Source of the DNA: Thiocapsa bogorovii
Lineage (GTDB): Bacteria > Pseudomonadota > Gammaproteobacteria > Chromatiales > Chromatiaceae
Direction of reading: 5' to 3'
Assembly: GCF_021228795.1 (NCBI RefSeq)
Contig: NZ_CP089309.1
Location: 620,001 to 684,000, forward strand
DNA length: 64,000 bases
A program made the position numbers and the translations under genes. This document shows positions 28,023 to 38,703 of the stretch, piece by piece (the stretch's first letter is position 1; each line of letters opens with the position of its first letter). The notes beneath the pieces were generated by a model. The model was not told the DNA's origin. It did no database searches and saw nothing but the letters and a program-made list of their open reading frames with translations.

Positions 28023-28633
28023 GCTCGAAGTCCACGGTGTTCGTGATCGACGACGACGAGGACGTGCGCGATTCTCTGCGCTGGCTCTTCGAATCGGTAT
28101 CCATGCCGGTCAAGGTCTTCGAGTCGGCAGCCGGGTTTCTCGCCGATCCAGGCTGCGAGGGTTCAGGCTGCCTGGTCTTGGACGTGCGCATGCCTGAGAT
28201 GGACGGACTCGAGCTGCTCGAGGTCCTGCGCACGCACCGCATCGGTCTGCCCGTCATCATGGTCAGCGGACACGCCGACGTGCCGATGGCGGTGAGGGCG
28301 ATGCAGTCCGGTGCCGTCGACTTCATCCAAAAACCGGTCAATCACCAAGATCTCCTGCAGCGCGTGCGCAAGGCGCTCGCCGCGGACGAACGCTTCCGTG
28401 AGGAGATCGGCGACCCGCGGCTCATCGCCGAGCGGCTCGAGCAGCTCACCGCCAAGGAGCGCGAGGTGCTTGAGGCGATCGTCAACGGGAGCACCAACAA
28501 GGCGATTGCCGGCGCGCTCAATCTCAGCGTGCGAACGGTCGAGACGCATCGCGCGAACCTCATGCGCAAGCTCGGAGTCCATTCAACTGCCGATCTGGTC
28601 CGCCTAACGCTCGCGTGCCGGCTGCGGCCTTAA
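28019..28633 (+). CDS. FixJ/NarL-type response regulator
   Basis: A 204-residue regulator. The receiver domain (1-122) has the acidic IDDDED, phospho-acceptor Asp55 (LVLDVRMPEMDG), Ser/Thr switch MVSGHAD and Lys of FIQKPV. The LuxR-type HTH (about 140-204) has LTAKEREVLEAIVNGSTNKAIA and SVRTVETHRANLMRKL. It is overlapped by 4 bp by its kinase gene. The TAA stop codon is also the first three bases of a composite repeat. Confidence 0.94.
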   Translation: MSSKSTVFVIDDDEDVRDSLRWLFESVSMPVKVFESAAGFLADPGCEGSGCLVLDVRMPEMDGLELLEVLRTHRIGLPVIMVSGHADVPMAVRAMQSGAVDFIQKPVNHQDLLQRVRKALAADERFREEIGDPRLIAERLEQLTAKEREVLEAIVNGSTNKAIAGALNLSVRTVETHRANLMRKLGVHSTADLVRLTLACRLRP

Positions 28634-28819
28634 ACCGCGCCCAGCGCGGTACGCGACGTTTTTGGCTGGGATCGGCCACGGCAGACTTAACGGCCGCTGG
28701 AGCCTGCGCGGATTAAGGTATTAAAAATCTCTCATTCTAAACCGCGTCTCCGCTCAGGGCCGTGGATGCTCCCAACATCGAGCTCACTCGAAAACGAGCA
28801 TCTCTCTGGACACGGTTTG
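28631..28819 (+). repeat. Composite AACCGCG repeat, copy 2 (full length; supplies FixJ-like stop)
   Basis: Unit 1 runs from TAAACCGCGCCCAGCGCGG to GCGCGGATTAAGG, then an AT-rich spacer (TATTAAAAATC), then unit 2 from TAAACCGCGTCTCC to GGACACGGTTTGA. Unit 2 contains CTCACTCGAAAACGAGC, a short stem-loop shared with other copies. The first TAA is the stop codon of the response regulator. Confidence 0.9.
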
Positions 28820-28902
28820 AATGTCAAAAGCACTGAACTGGGCCTAAAGGCGACCGCGCGGCATACAATGGATCGATCGACCACCTGCCGAAGTTGCCTG
28901 CC

Positions 28903-29937
28903 ATGCGCCGATTCCCCGCCGAGTGGGAACCCCAGAGCGGGGTCATGCTCACCTGGCCTCACGAGGACACCGACTGGGCCGATCAGTTGGATCGGGTCGA
29001 GCGACTCTATACCGACCTCGCCGCTCTGATCGGGCGCTACGAGCCGTTGCTGAACGTCTGCCGGAACGCCGAGCATGCCGCGGCCATCCGCGCACGCCTC
29101 GCAACCGCCGGCGCCGATACCGACAGCCAGCGTTTCGGGGTCGCCCCGGGCAACGACACCTGGGCGCGCGATCACGGGCCGATCGGCGTTCGCACCGAAT
29201 CGGGAGAACGCCTCCTGCTCGACTTCCGTTTCAACGGCTGGGGGGGCAAGTTCGCCGCCGATCGCGACGACCGCATCACCGAGACGCTGAGCGCAGGCGG
29301 TCTTTTCGGAGAAACAGCGCGCGAGCCCGTCGACCTGGTTCTCGAAGGCGGCGCGATCGAGACCGACGGTCGGGGCACGCTGCTCGCGGTCACCCGAACA
29401 CTGGCCGACCCGCGCCGCAACCCGGGCCTGACCCGCGACGCAATCGAGCGGATCCTCGCCGAGCGTCTCGGCATCCGTCGTTTCCTGTGGCTTGAGCACG
29501 GCGCCATCAGCGGCGACGACACCGACGGACATATCGACACCTTGGTTCGCTTCTGCGCGCCCGACACACTCTGCTACGCCCGCTGCACCGACCCGACCGA
29601 TGCGGATTTCGACGCGCTTCAGGCGATGGAGCAGGAGCTTCGAGGGTTTCGCGACCCGCAGGGCAGCCCCTACAGGCTGGTGCCCTTGCCGACCCCCGAC
29701 CCCATTCTGGACGGCGACGGCGAGCGCCTCCCGGCCGGCTACGCGAACTTTCTCCTCATCAACGGCGCCGTGCTCGTGCCGACCTACGACACGCTCGCCG
29801 ACACCGAGGCGCTCGACATCTTCCGCCGTCTCTTCCCGGACCGCGCCGTCTTGCCGGTCGATTGTCGGCCCCTGATCCGCCAAGGCGGCAGCCTGCACTG
29901 CATCAGCATGCAACTGATGGAGGGCGTGCTGGCTTAA
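28903..29937 (+). CDS. Agmatine deiminase / peptidyl-arginine-deiminase family
   Basis: A 344-residue protein from the ATG at 28903 (MRRFPAEWEPQSGVMLTWPH). It has the conserved family N-terminus WEPQ...TWPH, PGNDTWARDHGPI with catalytic Asp, LEGGAIETDG, the histidine in DDTDGHIDTLVRF, and the C-terminal nucleophile in GGSLHCISMQ. It probably hydrolyses agmatine to N-carbamoylputrescine for polyamine synthesis. Length matches AguA (about 345-370 aa). Its TAA stop is the beginning of another composite repeat. Confidence 0.92.
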   Translation: MRRFPAEWEPQSGVMLTWPHEDTDWADQLDRVERLYTDLAALIGRYEPLLNVCRNAEHAAAIRARLATAGADTDSQRFGVAPGNDTWARDHGPIGVRTESGERLLLDFRFNGWGGKFAADRDDRITETLSAGGLFGETAREPVDLVLEGGAIETDGRGTLLAVTRTLADPRRNPGLTRDAIERILAERLGIRRFLWLEHGAISGDDTDGHIDTLVRFCAPDTLCYARCTDPTDADFDALQAMEQELRGFRDPQGSPYRLVPLPTPDPILDGDGERLPAGYANFLLINGAVLVPTYDTLADTEALDIFRRLFPDRAVLPVDCRPLIRQGGSLHCISMQLMEGVLA

Positions 29938-30050
29938 ACCGCCGCGTTCGTCGTCTTTCTCATCCAAACCGCGTCACAGCAGAGGGTCTCGGAATCCGCT
30001 AGCGTTTGAACACCCGACAGCGTTCAGGTCTTCCAGAGGACGCGGTTTGG
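29935..30050 (+). repeat. Composite AACCGCG repeat, copy 3 (unit 1 mostly deleted; supplies deiminase stop)
   Basis: TTAAACCGCCGCG remains of unit 1, then about 20 bases, then a complete unit 2 running from CCAAACCGCGTC to GACGCGGTTTGG, with inner sequence unlike copies 2, 7 and 8. The TAA is the stop codon of the deiminase gene. Confidence 0.8.
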
Positions 30051-30150
30051 ATCATTCGATCTCGCTAACGTGCTAATGAGCTGCGCTGCATCAAATCAGG
30101 GCTGCAGCAAAGCGCCTAGAATCTCCAACAAGTAGGCCGAGGTGTGCAGA

Positions 30151-30603
30151 ATGTCATTGCTGGATCAGATTCCTGTCGTAATCGAAACCGGCTCGGCCGA
30201 GACCGAGGTCGATGCGCAGTGGCACGGCAACGCCGAACCTGTCTTGCATGAAGTCCGCCATGCCTTGGCGCGTCTGGTCGCTAAGGGCGAGACGACGAAG
30301 ATCGACCTGAAGGCAATGCCGTTTGGTCCGGGCGACCTGGAGCGCTTGCTGTCCGTGCTGGGCACGGGCGAGGTTCAAGCCAGCGTCGACGCCTTGGGTC
30401 CGACACGCGTCCAAGAGACCGCCATCCCCGGGGTCTGGCTGGTGGATTACCTGAATTCGGAGGCGCATCGCCTCGCCCTGCATCTCGAGATCGCGACCGT
30501 TCCCGAGATCCTGTGTCCGCAGCCGCAGGATCTGGACGACGCGATCGCCGCGCTCGACGCCCGATTGAACCCGGACAAGAGCGACCCGCCTCTCGCGTCC
30601 TGA
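30151..30603 (+). CDS. HupH/HyaF-like hydrogenase expression protein
   Basis: A 150-residue protein (ATG 30151; a GTG at 30142 would add three residues). The central block VLHEVRHALARLVAKGE, IDLKAMPFGPGDLERLL and ETAIPGVWLVDYLNSE with VPEILCPQPQDL matches the C-terminal domain of HupH/HyaF proteins. These assist assembly of the exported [NiFe] small subunit (Fe-S insertion or timing of export). The usual HupH is about 280 aa, so this is a one-domain version. It ends 17 bp before hynS and is probably first in the hydrogenase operon. Confidence 0.82.
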   Translation: MSLLDQIPVVIETGSAETEVDAQWHGNAEPVLHEVRHALARLVAKGETTKIDLKAMPFGPGDLERLLSVLGTGEVQASVDALGPTRVQETAIPGVWLVDYLNSEAHRLALHLEIATVPEILCPQPQDLDDAIAALDARLNPDKSDPPLAS

Positions 30604-30620
30604 CATCTGAAGGAGGGACT

Positions 30621-31730
30621 ATGGCTGCCCGTAACCCCACTGATAAAACACTCGGCGAGAGCCTTCGCGAACGTGGCGTCTCGCGCCGCGGCTTCCTGAA
30701 GTTCTGTGCCGCGACCGCCTCGATGATGGCACTGCCGCCGAGCATGGCGCCGGCGATCGCTGCGGCGCTGGAGCAGGCCAAGCGCCCGTCGGTCATCTGG
30801 CTGTCGTTCCAGGAATGCACCGGCTGTACCGAATCGCTGACCCGCAGTCATGCCCCGACGCTCGAAGACCTCATTCTCGACGTCATCTCGCTCGATTATC
30901 ACCATACCCTGCAGGCCGCGGCCGGCGATGCCGCCGAGCACGCGCGCGAGCAAGCGATGGCGGCGAATCCGGGCGAATATCTGGTCATCGTCGACGGCTC
31001 CATCCCGGGGCCGGACTCCAATCCGGGCTACTCCACCGTCGCCGGTCACAGCAACTACGCCATGCTCATGGAGACGGTCGAGAACGCCGCCGCCGTCATC
31101 GCGGTCGGCACCTGTGCGACCTTCGGCGGCCTGCCGGGCGCCAACCCCAACCCGACCGGCGCCATGTCGGTCATGGATCTGGTGAAAGACAAGCCGGTCA
31201 TCAATGTCTCGGGCTGTCCGCCGATCCCGATGGTCATCACGGGTGTCATCGCCCATTACCTCACCTTCGGACGTCTGCCCGAGCTTGACGCCTACAACCG
31301 CCCGATGGCCTTCTTCGGTCAGTCGATCCACGACCGTTGTTATCGCCGCCCCTTCTACGACAAGGGGCTGTTCGCCAAGACGTTCGACGACGAGGGTGCG
31401 CGGCTGGGCTGGTGTCTGTACGAGCTCGGCTGCAAGGGTCCGACCACCTACAACGCCTGCGCGACCATGCGCTGGAACGACGGCACCAGTTGGCCGGTCG
31501 AGGCAGGCCATCCCTGTCTGGGCTGCTCCGAGCCGAGATTCTGGGATGCCGGCGGCTTCTACAACACGGTCTCGGTGCCGACCTCGGCATCCGGCGTCAA
31601 CGTGCTGGCCGCGGGTGCGGCGGGTGCGATCGTCGGCGGCGCGGTCGCGGCATTGGCCAAGAAGCAGACCAAGACGGCTGTTGCCCATCGCCAACCGGTG
31701 ACGGTCGAAGAATTGGAGGCCAAGCTATGA
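30621..31730 (+). CDS. hynS: [NiFe] hydrogenase small subunit HynS, Tat-exported
   Basis: A 369-residue protein with a perfect AGGAGG ribosome site 7 bp before the ATG at 30621. The twin-arginine signal SRRGFLKFC (Arg22-Arg23) directs the folded enzyme through Tat. Cluster ligands are in ECTGCTES, GTCATFGG, SGCPPIP, the later DRCYRR/CLYELGCKGP block and GHPCLGC. A C-terminal hydrophobic segment (GVNVLAAGAAGAIVGGAVAAL) may anchor it in the membrane. It carries electrons from the NiFe site towards Isp1/Isp2. It overlaps isp1 by ATGA. Confidence 0.96.
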   Translation: MAARNPTDKTLGESLRERGVSRRGFLKFCAATASMMALPPSMAPAIAAALEQAKRPSVIWLSFQECTGCTESLTRSHAPTLEDLILDVISLDYHHTLQAAAGDAAEHAREQAMAANPGEYLVIVDGSIPGPDSNPGYSTVAGHSNYAMLMETVENAAAVIAVGTCATFGGLPGANPNPTGAMSVMDLVKDKPVINVSGCPPIPMVITGVIAHYLTFGRLPELDAYNRPMAFFGQSIHDRCYRRPFYDKGLFAKTFDDEGARLGWCLYELGCKGPTTYNACATMRWNDGTSWPVEAGHPCLGCSEPRFWDAGGFYNTVSVPTSASGVNVLAAGAAGAIVGGAVAALAKKQTKTAVAHRQPVTVEELEAKL

Positions 31731-32389
31731 GCGGCTCGATGGAGTTTCTGCTGTGGACCAAGGGTCCGATGTTCAATATCGCGATCACGATCTTCGCGAT
31801 CGGTCTGCTGGTGCGCATCGCCGAGATCTTCATGCTGGGGCGCAAGAAGAACTTCGCCGAAGCCCGCGCCGGAGAGTGGGGGCCGGGTTTCCGGACCATG
31901 GTCACCCGCACCGTCGCGGACCCGGGCACCTTCGAGCGCGCACCCTTCAATGTGGTGGTCGGCTGGATCTGGCACATCGGTTTTCTGATCGCCCTGCTGC
32001 TTTTCCTGCCGCACATCGCGCTGATCGAGAGCCTGACCGGCCTGTCCTGGCCGGCGTTGCCCAACCCGGTGATCAGTCTGGTCACCTCCGTCACGCTGGT
32101 CGCGCTGATCGCCACACTCGTGCACCGGATGACGCATCCGGTGAAGAAACGCATCAGCACGGTCGAGGACTATGTGGTATGGGCCGTAGTCTTCGCGGTC
32201 GTGCTCACGGGCTGGTTGGCCTATTACCGCCTGGTCAATCCCTATCCGCTGGTTTTGGGCATGCACATCCTCTCGGCCGAGGTCATGCTGATCCTGCTGC
32301 CCTTCACCAAGCTGACGCACATCTTCACGACCTTCATCGCACGCTGGTACAACGGGGCCGCATTCGGCCGTAAGGGGGTTCAGTCATGA
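31727..32389 (+). CDS. isp1: Isp1, cytochrome b-like membrane subunit of the Hyn hydrogenase
   Basis: A 220-residue polytopic protein with about five membrane helices and NarI/DsrM-like character. Histidines in helices (WIWHIGFLI, THPVKK, GMHILSAE, FTKLTHIF) are candidate heme-b ligands. It lies between hynS and isp2, as in Thiocapsa roseopersicina, where Isp1 links the hydrogenase to quinone-level electron flow. It overlaps both neighbours by 4 bp. Confidence 0.93.
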   Translation: MSGSMEFLLWTKGPMFNIAITIFAIGLLVRIAEIFMLGRKKNFAEARAGEWGPGFRTMVTRTVADPGTFERAPFNVVVGWIWHIGFLIALLLFLPHIALIESLTGLSWPALPNPVISLVTSVTLVALIATLVHRMTHPVKKRISTVEDYVVWAVVFAVVLTGWLAYYRLVNPYPLVLGMHILSAEVMLILLPFTKLTHIFTTFIARWYNGAAFGRKGVQS

Positions 32390-33705
32390 GCGAGCTGACA
32401 CTTGAACAGGGCCGTGCGCAGTCTCAGGATGCCCCGAAGGCGAGCGAGCTAACACTCGAACGCGGTCTCGCGGCCTTTCGCGCCGAGGTCGACGGGCCCG
32501 TCGCGGCCTTCTTTTCGAGCTGCGTGCACTGCGGTATCTGTGCCCAGGCCTGTCCTTTCTACCTGGAGACCGGCGATCCCAAGTACACGCCGATCCTCAA
32601 ACTCGAGCCCCTGCGACGCGTCTGGGAAAACGACTTCACCCTCTGGGGGAAGATCAAGGGACTGTTCGGCCTCAATCACAAGGTGACCGACGCGATGCTG
32701 GCGGAATGGGAGGAGCTGCTCTACGACTCCTGCTCCATGTGCGGTCGCTGCTCAATGGTCTGCCCGGTCGGCAACGATCTCGCGCTAATGATCCGCAAAT
32801 CACGCGAAGGCATGGTGCAGGCCGGACATGCGCCGGAAGGCCTCATCGCCGCCTCGGTGCGCGCCATCCAGACCGGCAGCCCCATGGGGCTGCAATGGAA
32901 AACGCTGGCGGTGCAGATCAACCATGTCGAGACCAGTTCGGGGCTGAAGGTCCCGGTCGACCAGCCCGGCGCCGAGTATCTCGTGCTGCTCTCCTCGATG
33001 GAGATCATCAACTTCCCCGAGTATCTCGAAGCCATCACCAAGATCTTCGACCACGCCGGGGTGACCTGGACGCTCTCGACCGAGTGTTTCGAGGCGACCA
33101 ACGCCGGCATCCAGATCGGCAACAAGGACATCGCCGCCCAACTGGTCGAGCGTGTCGTGGCCGCCGCCGAAACGCTCAAGGTGCCGAAGGTCATCAGTCC
33201 CGAGTGCGGACACGCCTTTACGGCCATCCGTTGGGAAGGCCCGAACCTGATCGGCCGGCCCTACCCCTTCAAGGTCTTCCACATCATCGAGGTCCTCGAC
33301 GAGCTACGTGCGAGCGGTCGACTGAAGACCGAGGGAATGGAGACCGATCGGCTCTCGATGCACGACCCGTGCAACCTGGCCCGCAAGAGCGGTGTCATCC
33401 AGCAGCAGCGCAACCTCATGGGCCTGGTGGCGGAGAATTTCGTCGAGCTCAAGGAGCACGGCAAGTTCCAGTGGTGTTGCGGTGCCGGCGGGGGTGTCAG
33501 CTCCAACGAGCGCGCGGAGCCGCTCAAGATGGCCGCCTTCAAGCGCAAAAAGGCGCAGATCGAGGAGGTCAGCCCGGAACGCATGGTCACCATGTGCGCC
33601 ACCTGCCGGACCCAGCTCGAAGAGGGTCTGGAGGAATTCAACATGGAGATCCCGGTGGTCGGTCTCACCGAGATGATCGCCGAGCACCTGGTGGAGAAGA
33701 ACTGA
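32386..33705 (+). CDS. isp2: Isp2, HdrD-like Fe-S subunit of the Hyn hydrogenase
   Basis: A 439-residue cytoplasmic iron-sulfur protein. It has two [4Fe-4S] motifs (CVHCGICAQACP at about 46-57 and CSMCGRCSMVCP at about 115-127) and a C-terminal CCG-type region (SPECGHAF, HDPCNLARKSG, WCCGAGGGVSS, CATCRTQLEEG). This resembles the HdrD subunit of heterodisulfide reductase. It overlaps isp1 by ATGA, and hynL starts one base after its stop. With Isp1 it is thought to pass electrons between HynSL and the membrane or thiol metabolism. Confidence 0.93.
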   Translation: MSELTLEQGRAQSQDAPKASELTLERGLAAFRAEVDGPVAAFFSSCVHCGICAQACPFYLETGDPKYTPILKLEPLRRVWENDFTLWGKIKGLFGLNHKVTDAMLAEWEELLYDSCSMCGRCSMVCPVGNDLALMIRKSREGMVQAGHAPEGLIAASVRAIQTGSPMGLQWKTLAVQINHVETSSGLKVPVDQPGAEYLVLLSSMEIINFPEYLEAITKIFDHAGVTWTLSTECFEATNAGIQIGNKDIAAQLVERVVAAAETLKVPKVISPECGHAFTAIRWEGPNLIGRPYPFKVFHIIEVLDELRASGRLKTEGMETDRLSMHDPCNLARKSGVIQQQRNLMGLVAENFVELKEHGKFQWCCGAGGGVSSNERAEPLKMAAFKRKKAQIEEVSPERMVTMCATCRTQLEEGLEEFNMEIPVVGLTEMIAEHLVEKN

Positions 33706-33706
33706 C

Positions 33707-35437
<1,731 letters not shown>

Positions 35438-35455
35438 GACGATCGTTTTGAAGAG

Positions 35456-35484
35456 AAAAAGGCCGCTCAACGCGGCCTTTTTCT
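35456..35484 (+). terminator. Rho-independent terminator of the hydrogenase operon
   Basis: AAAAAGGCCGC pairs with GCGGCCTTTTT around the loop TCAAC, ending in a T run, 19 bp after the hynL stop. The A/T symmetry would let it also work on the other strand. Confidence 0.95.
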
Positions 35485-35521
35485 TTGGAATCGATGGAAT
35501 TCATGAGCACCGGGACCGAGT

Positions 35522-35593
35522 TCAGGCAGCCAGACCGCCCGAGAGGGCCAACAAGAGCAAGAGCAGAAGCAGGATTCGACAAGCGCGATTCAT
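35522..35593 (-). CDS. Possible 23-residue hydrophobic peptide
   Basis: A short minus-strand frame from the ATG at 35593. A basic start (MNRACR) is followed by eight leucines after one isoleucine, then ALSGGLAA and stop. This is the shape of a single membrane helix or a signal-peptide-like toxin/leader peptide. No strong ribosome site precedes it. It may be chance, but the composition is non-random. Confidence 0.3.
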   Translation of the reverse strand: MNRACRILLLLLLLLALSGGLAA

Positions 35594-35855
35594 GATGGAA
35601 AACTCTGATGCTGCGATGACACGAACGATGAGGTGCTAACCGGGACGGCCGCGCCGGCGCGGCTGGCTCGGCTTGGAATGCCGTGTTCCTCGCCGACTTC
35701 GCCGGCAGAACCGATTCCCTTCGGCGCATTGCTCGATCCGACGTGCTCGTGCCAAGCATCGATGATCCTCGTCAAGACGTTGGTCGAGCGAAAGCGATAC
35801 CGCCGCTTCGCCGCCGCGACGACCAGCTGCTCGGCGACGACAAGAGGCCATTGCT
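35594..35855. other. Intergenic region before rsgA
   Basis: I see no convincing gene. A plus-strand AGAGG site at about 35844-35848 serves rsgA. Confidence 0.4.
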
Positions 35856-36944
35856 ATGAACCGTGACGACTCCGCACTCCTTCCCTGCAGCGCGAACGCC
35901 GGTTCTGTCGGCCGCAATCAGGCGCTGCTCGAAACACTTGGCTGGGGCCCCTTCTTCGCGCAACAGATCAGCGTGGAGGCACTGTCGGATTCGCCCGCGG
36001 TGCGCGTCGTCGCCGTGCATCGCAGCGGCCTGCACATCGTTGGCGCCGGCATCGACGAGATTCTCCCACCGCGCGCCGACGCGACCGTGGGGGACTGGCT
36101 GCTGCTGGATCGCGCGCTGCCTCGGGCGAGCCGCGTCCTGTCTCGGAAAAGTCTTATCAAACGACGGGCGCCGGGCACGAACCGAGAGGTGCAACTGATC
36201 GCGGCGAATATCGACACGGCCTTCGTCGTCACCTCCTGCAATCAGGATTTCAACCTTGCCCGGTTGGAGCGCTATGTCGCGCTCGCCTTCGAGGCGGAGA
36301 TCACGCCAGTCATCGTGCTCACCAAGGCTGATCTGGCGACGGATCTGCAATCCTGGATCGACGCAGCCCGCGACGTCTCGGACCGGGTGCCGGTCCTCGC
36401 GCTCGACGCCCGAGGTGACGAGCCTCCGGAGGTGCTGTCACCCTGGTGCAAGCCAGGCCGAACGGTCGCGTTCCTTGGGTCATCGGGTGTCGGGAAATCG
36501 ACCCTGACCAACGCCCTTGCGGGCACCGATGCGATCGCGACCCGGGCTATCCGCGAAGACGACGCGAGGGGACGCCATACGACGACGCATCGCGAGCTTC
36601 ACCTGATCCCCGGAGGCTGCCTCGTGCTGGACACACCTGGCATGCGGGAATTGCAGTTGACAGACGCCGCGTCCGGCATCGCCGATACCTTCGAGGACAT
36701 TCAGATGCTCTCGGCTCAATGCCGGTTTGGGGATTGCCAACATGAAAGCGAGCCCGGCTGTGCTGTCCGGGATGCGATCGAGCATGGCCGACTCGACCCT
36801 ACGCGACTTCTCCGCTGGCGCAAGCTTCTGGCGGAGGACACCTTCAACTCCGCGAGTCTCGCCGAGCGCCGGACAAAAGACCGAGAATTCGGCAAGATGG
36901 TCCGAAGAGTGATGACCGAGGCCAAGTCGCGCCGACGGTCCTGA
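35856..36944 (+). CDS. rsgA: RsgA, 30S-assembly GTPase
   Basis: A 362-residue circularly permuted GTPase. After an OB-fold N-terminus the G motifs appear in permuted order: LTKADL (G4), ALDA (G5), GSSGVGKST (G1), RHTTTHRE (G2) and DTPGMREL (G3). The C-terminal zinc knuckle is CRFGDCQHESEPGC. RsgA checks late maturation of the small ribosomal subunit. It is somewhat longer than E. coli RsgA (350 aa) and reads intact. Confidence 0.95.
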   Translation: MNRDDSALLPCSANAGSVGRNQALLETLGWGPFFAQQISVEALSDSPAVRVVAVHRSGLHIVGAGIDEILPPRADATVGDWLLLDRALPRASRVLSRKSLIKRRAPGTNREVQLIAANIDTAFVVTSCNQDFNLARLERYVALAFEAEITPVIVLTKADLATDLQSWIDAARDVSDRVPVLALDARGDEPPEVLSPWCKPGRTVAFLGSSGVGKSTLTNALAGTDAIATRAIREDDARGRHTTTHRELHLIPGGCLVLDTPGMRELQLTDAASGIADTFEDIQMLSAQCRFGDCQHESEPGCAVRDAIEHGRLDPTRLLRWRKLLAEDTFNSASLAERRTKDREFGKMVRRVMTEAKSRRRS

Positions 36945-37246
36945 TCAAGGTCCGACTTGACGACCAGATCGGCGAGCCCCTCGCCGGCACAAGATCGAAC
37001 ATACGACGGTCAGAGCTTCATGGTCTCGAAGGCACTGGGCGTAAAGTCAGCCCGTGAGCTCGACGGTGCGGCGATCTGCATCTTGACGGGCACCACCACC
37101 GAACGAAATCGTGCGGACGATTCCCCACGCACGACATAGATCACGAACCGGCGGTGTTCGATCCCTCGGATCAGACCGACCGCGGCTTTGAGGCGAGCCG
37201 CTGCGACGCGCCATCGAGCGCCGCCGAACGAGCAGCAGGAGCAACC
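36945..37246. other. Intergenic region between rsgA and rtcB
   Basis: I see no convincing gene in these 302 bases. The rtcB ribosome site AGCAGGAG is at about 37233-37240. Confidence 0.4.
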
Positions 37247-38443
37247 ATGACGATCAAGCAGGTCATCACCGAGGGCGACACGCCGGTCAAGGTTTGGACC
37301 GAGGAGCTTGACCCACGCTCGCGCATGCAACTGGTGAATCTCTCCAAGCTGCCCTTCATCCATCGTCACGTCGCGGCCATGCCGGACGTGCACGCCGGCA
37401 TCGGCGCAACCATCGGCAGCGTCATCGCCACCGACCGCGCGATCATCCCGGCCGCCGTGGGTGTCGATATCGGCTGCGGCATGGCCGCCGCGCGCACCTC
37501 GCTCGGCGCCGAGCAGCTCGACGAGCGGGCGCTGAAGAAGGTCTTCGACCAGATCAGCCGCGACGTGCCGGTGGGGCGTTCCCAGCACCGTGACGAGCGC
37601 GCCCTGACCGAGGCGGCCACGCCCTTCGCCGCACCCCTTGCCGCACTGACCGAGAAGCACCCGCAGCTGCTCAAGGCCTTCGGGCGCTTCTCCAACTGGG
37701 TCAACCAGATCGGCACCCTGGGTGGCGGCAATCATTTCATCGAGGTCTGTCTCGACGAGTCCGGGCGCGTCTGGGTCATGCTGCACTCGGGCAGCCGCGG
37801 CATCGGCAATGCCATTGGCCATTACTTCATCAAGCTGGCGCGGCACGACATGGAGCGCTGGATGATTCAGCTCCCCGATCGGGATCTCGCGTACCTGCCG
37901 GAGGGCTCCGAGCACTTCGACGACTACGTGGCCGCGGTCTCTTGGGCGCAGGCCTATGCGCGGACCAACCGCGAGCAGATGATGACTCTGGTGCTGGCCG
38001 CGCTCGCCCGGCATCTGCCGGCCTTCTCGGTCACCGACGCGGTGGTGAACTGTCATCACAACTACGTCGAGCGCGAGCACCACTTCGGGTCCAACGTCTG
38101 GGTCACCCGCAAGGGTGCGATCCGGGCACGCGCGGGCGATCTCGGCATCATCCCCGGCAGCATGGGCGCACGTAGCTATATCGTCCGCGGCAAGGGCAAT
38201 CCCGAGAGCTTCTGCTCCCGCGCCCATGGCGCCGGGCGGCGCATGAGCCGCACCGCGGCCGAGAAGCAGTTCACGCCGGCGGATCTGGTCGCTCAGACGC
38301 AGGGGGTCATCTGCCGCAAGGACAAGGGTGTACTCGACGAGATTCCGGGTGCCTATAAGGACATCGACCAGGTCATGGCCAACCAGGCGGACTTGGTCGA
38401 GGTGGTGCATACGCTCAAACAGGTCGTTTGCGTGAAGGGTTGA
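37247..38443 (+). CDS. rtcB: RtcB-family RNA ligase
   Basis: A 398-residue protein from the ATG at 37247, preceded by AGCAGGAG. The RtcB metal and guanylylation motifs are present: MPDVHAGIGATIG, VGVDIGCGM (Cys), GGGNHFIEV, HSGSRGIGN, NCHHNYVE, PGSMGARSYIV and FCSRAHGAGR (His). RtcB joins 2',3'-cyclic phosphate or 3'-phosphate ends to 5'-OH ends in RNA repair. The RtcR activator and RtcA cyclase genes are not adjacent. Confidence 0.93.
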   Translation: MTIKQVITEGDTPVKVWTEELDPRSRMQLVNLSKLPFIHRHVAAMPDVHAGIGATIGSVIATDRAIIPAAVGVDIGCGMAAARTSLGAEQLDERALKKVFDQISRDVPVGRSQHRDERALTEAATPFAAPLAALTEKHPQLLKAFGRFSNWVNQIGTLGGGNHFIEVCLDESGRVWVMLHSGSRGIGNAIGHYFIKLARHDMERWMIQLPDRDLAYLPEGSEHFDDYVAAVSWAQAYARTNREQMMTLVLAALARHLPAFSVTDAVVNCHHNYVEREHHFGSNVWVTRKGAIRARAGDLGIIPGSMGARSYIVRGKGNPESFCSRAHGAGRRMSRTAAEKQFTPADLVAQTQGVICRKDKGVLDEIPGAYKDIDQVMANQADLVEVVHTLKQVVCVKG

Positions 38444-38703
38444 GGCGGCATGACGATCGCGGCCGACCGAACCGGAAGCGCCCCACGGACGGCGGATGAG
38501 CTCGCCGACCAGCGCATCGACCCCAACGAAACCCATTCAGTGCAATCCGCCAAACTGCTCCGCGAACGGCGCCGGAAACCGCCGCTCCCGCGACCGATCG
38601 GCATTGGCCAAGCCCCCCGCGAGAAGCCGCCGGCATGGCGAATCAAGGCATGATGCGAATCACGTGCGGTGCACTGGGAATTGTTGCCGAACCCACAGCA
38701 GCG
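38444..38703. other. Stretch after rtcB with no clear gene
   Basis: A 67-codon plus-strand frame starts at 38450, six bases after rtcB, but it is Arg/Pro-rich and unlike a folded protein. I give it no product. Confidence 0.3.

Noticed and set aside
30060-30130. Possible FNR-like site (ATCAA half) upstream of the hydrogenase operon
   Set aside because: Only one half-site resembles the TTGAT-N4-ATCAA consensus; the other half does not match. Not enough to call, although FNR control of hyn genes is known in Thiocapsa.
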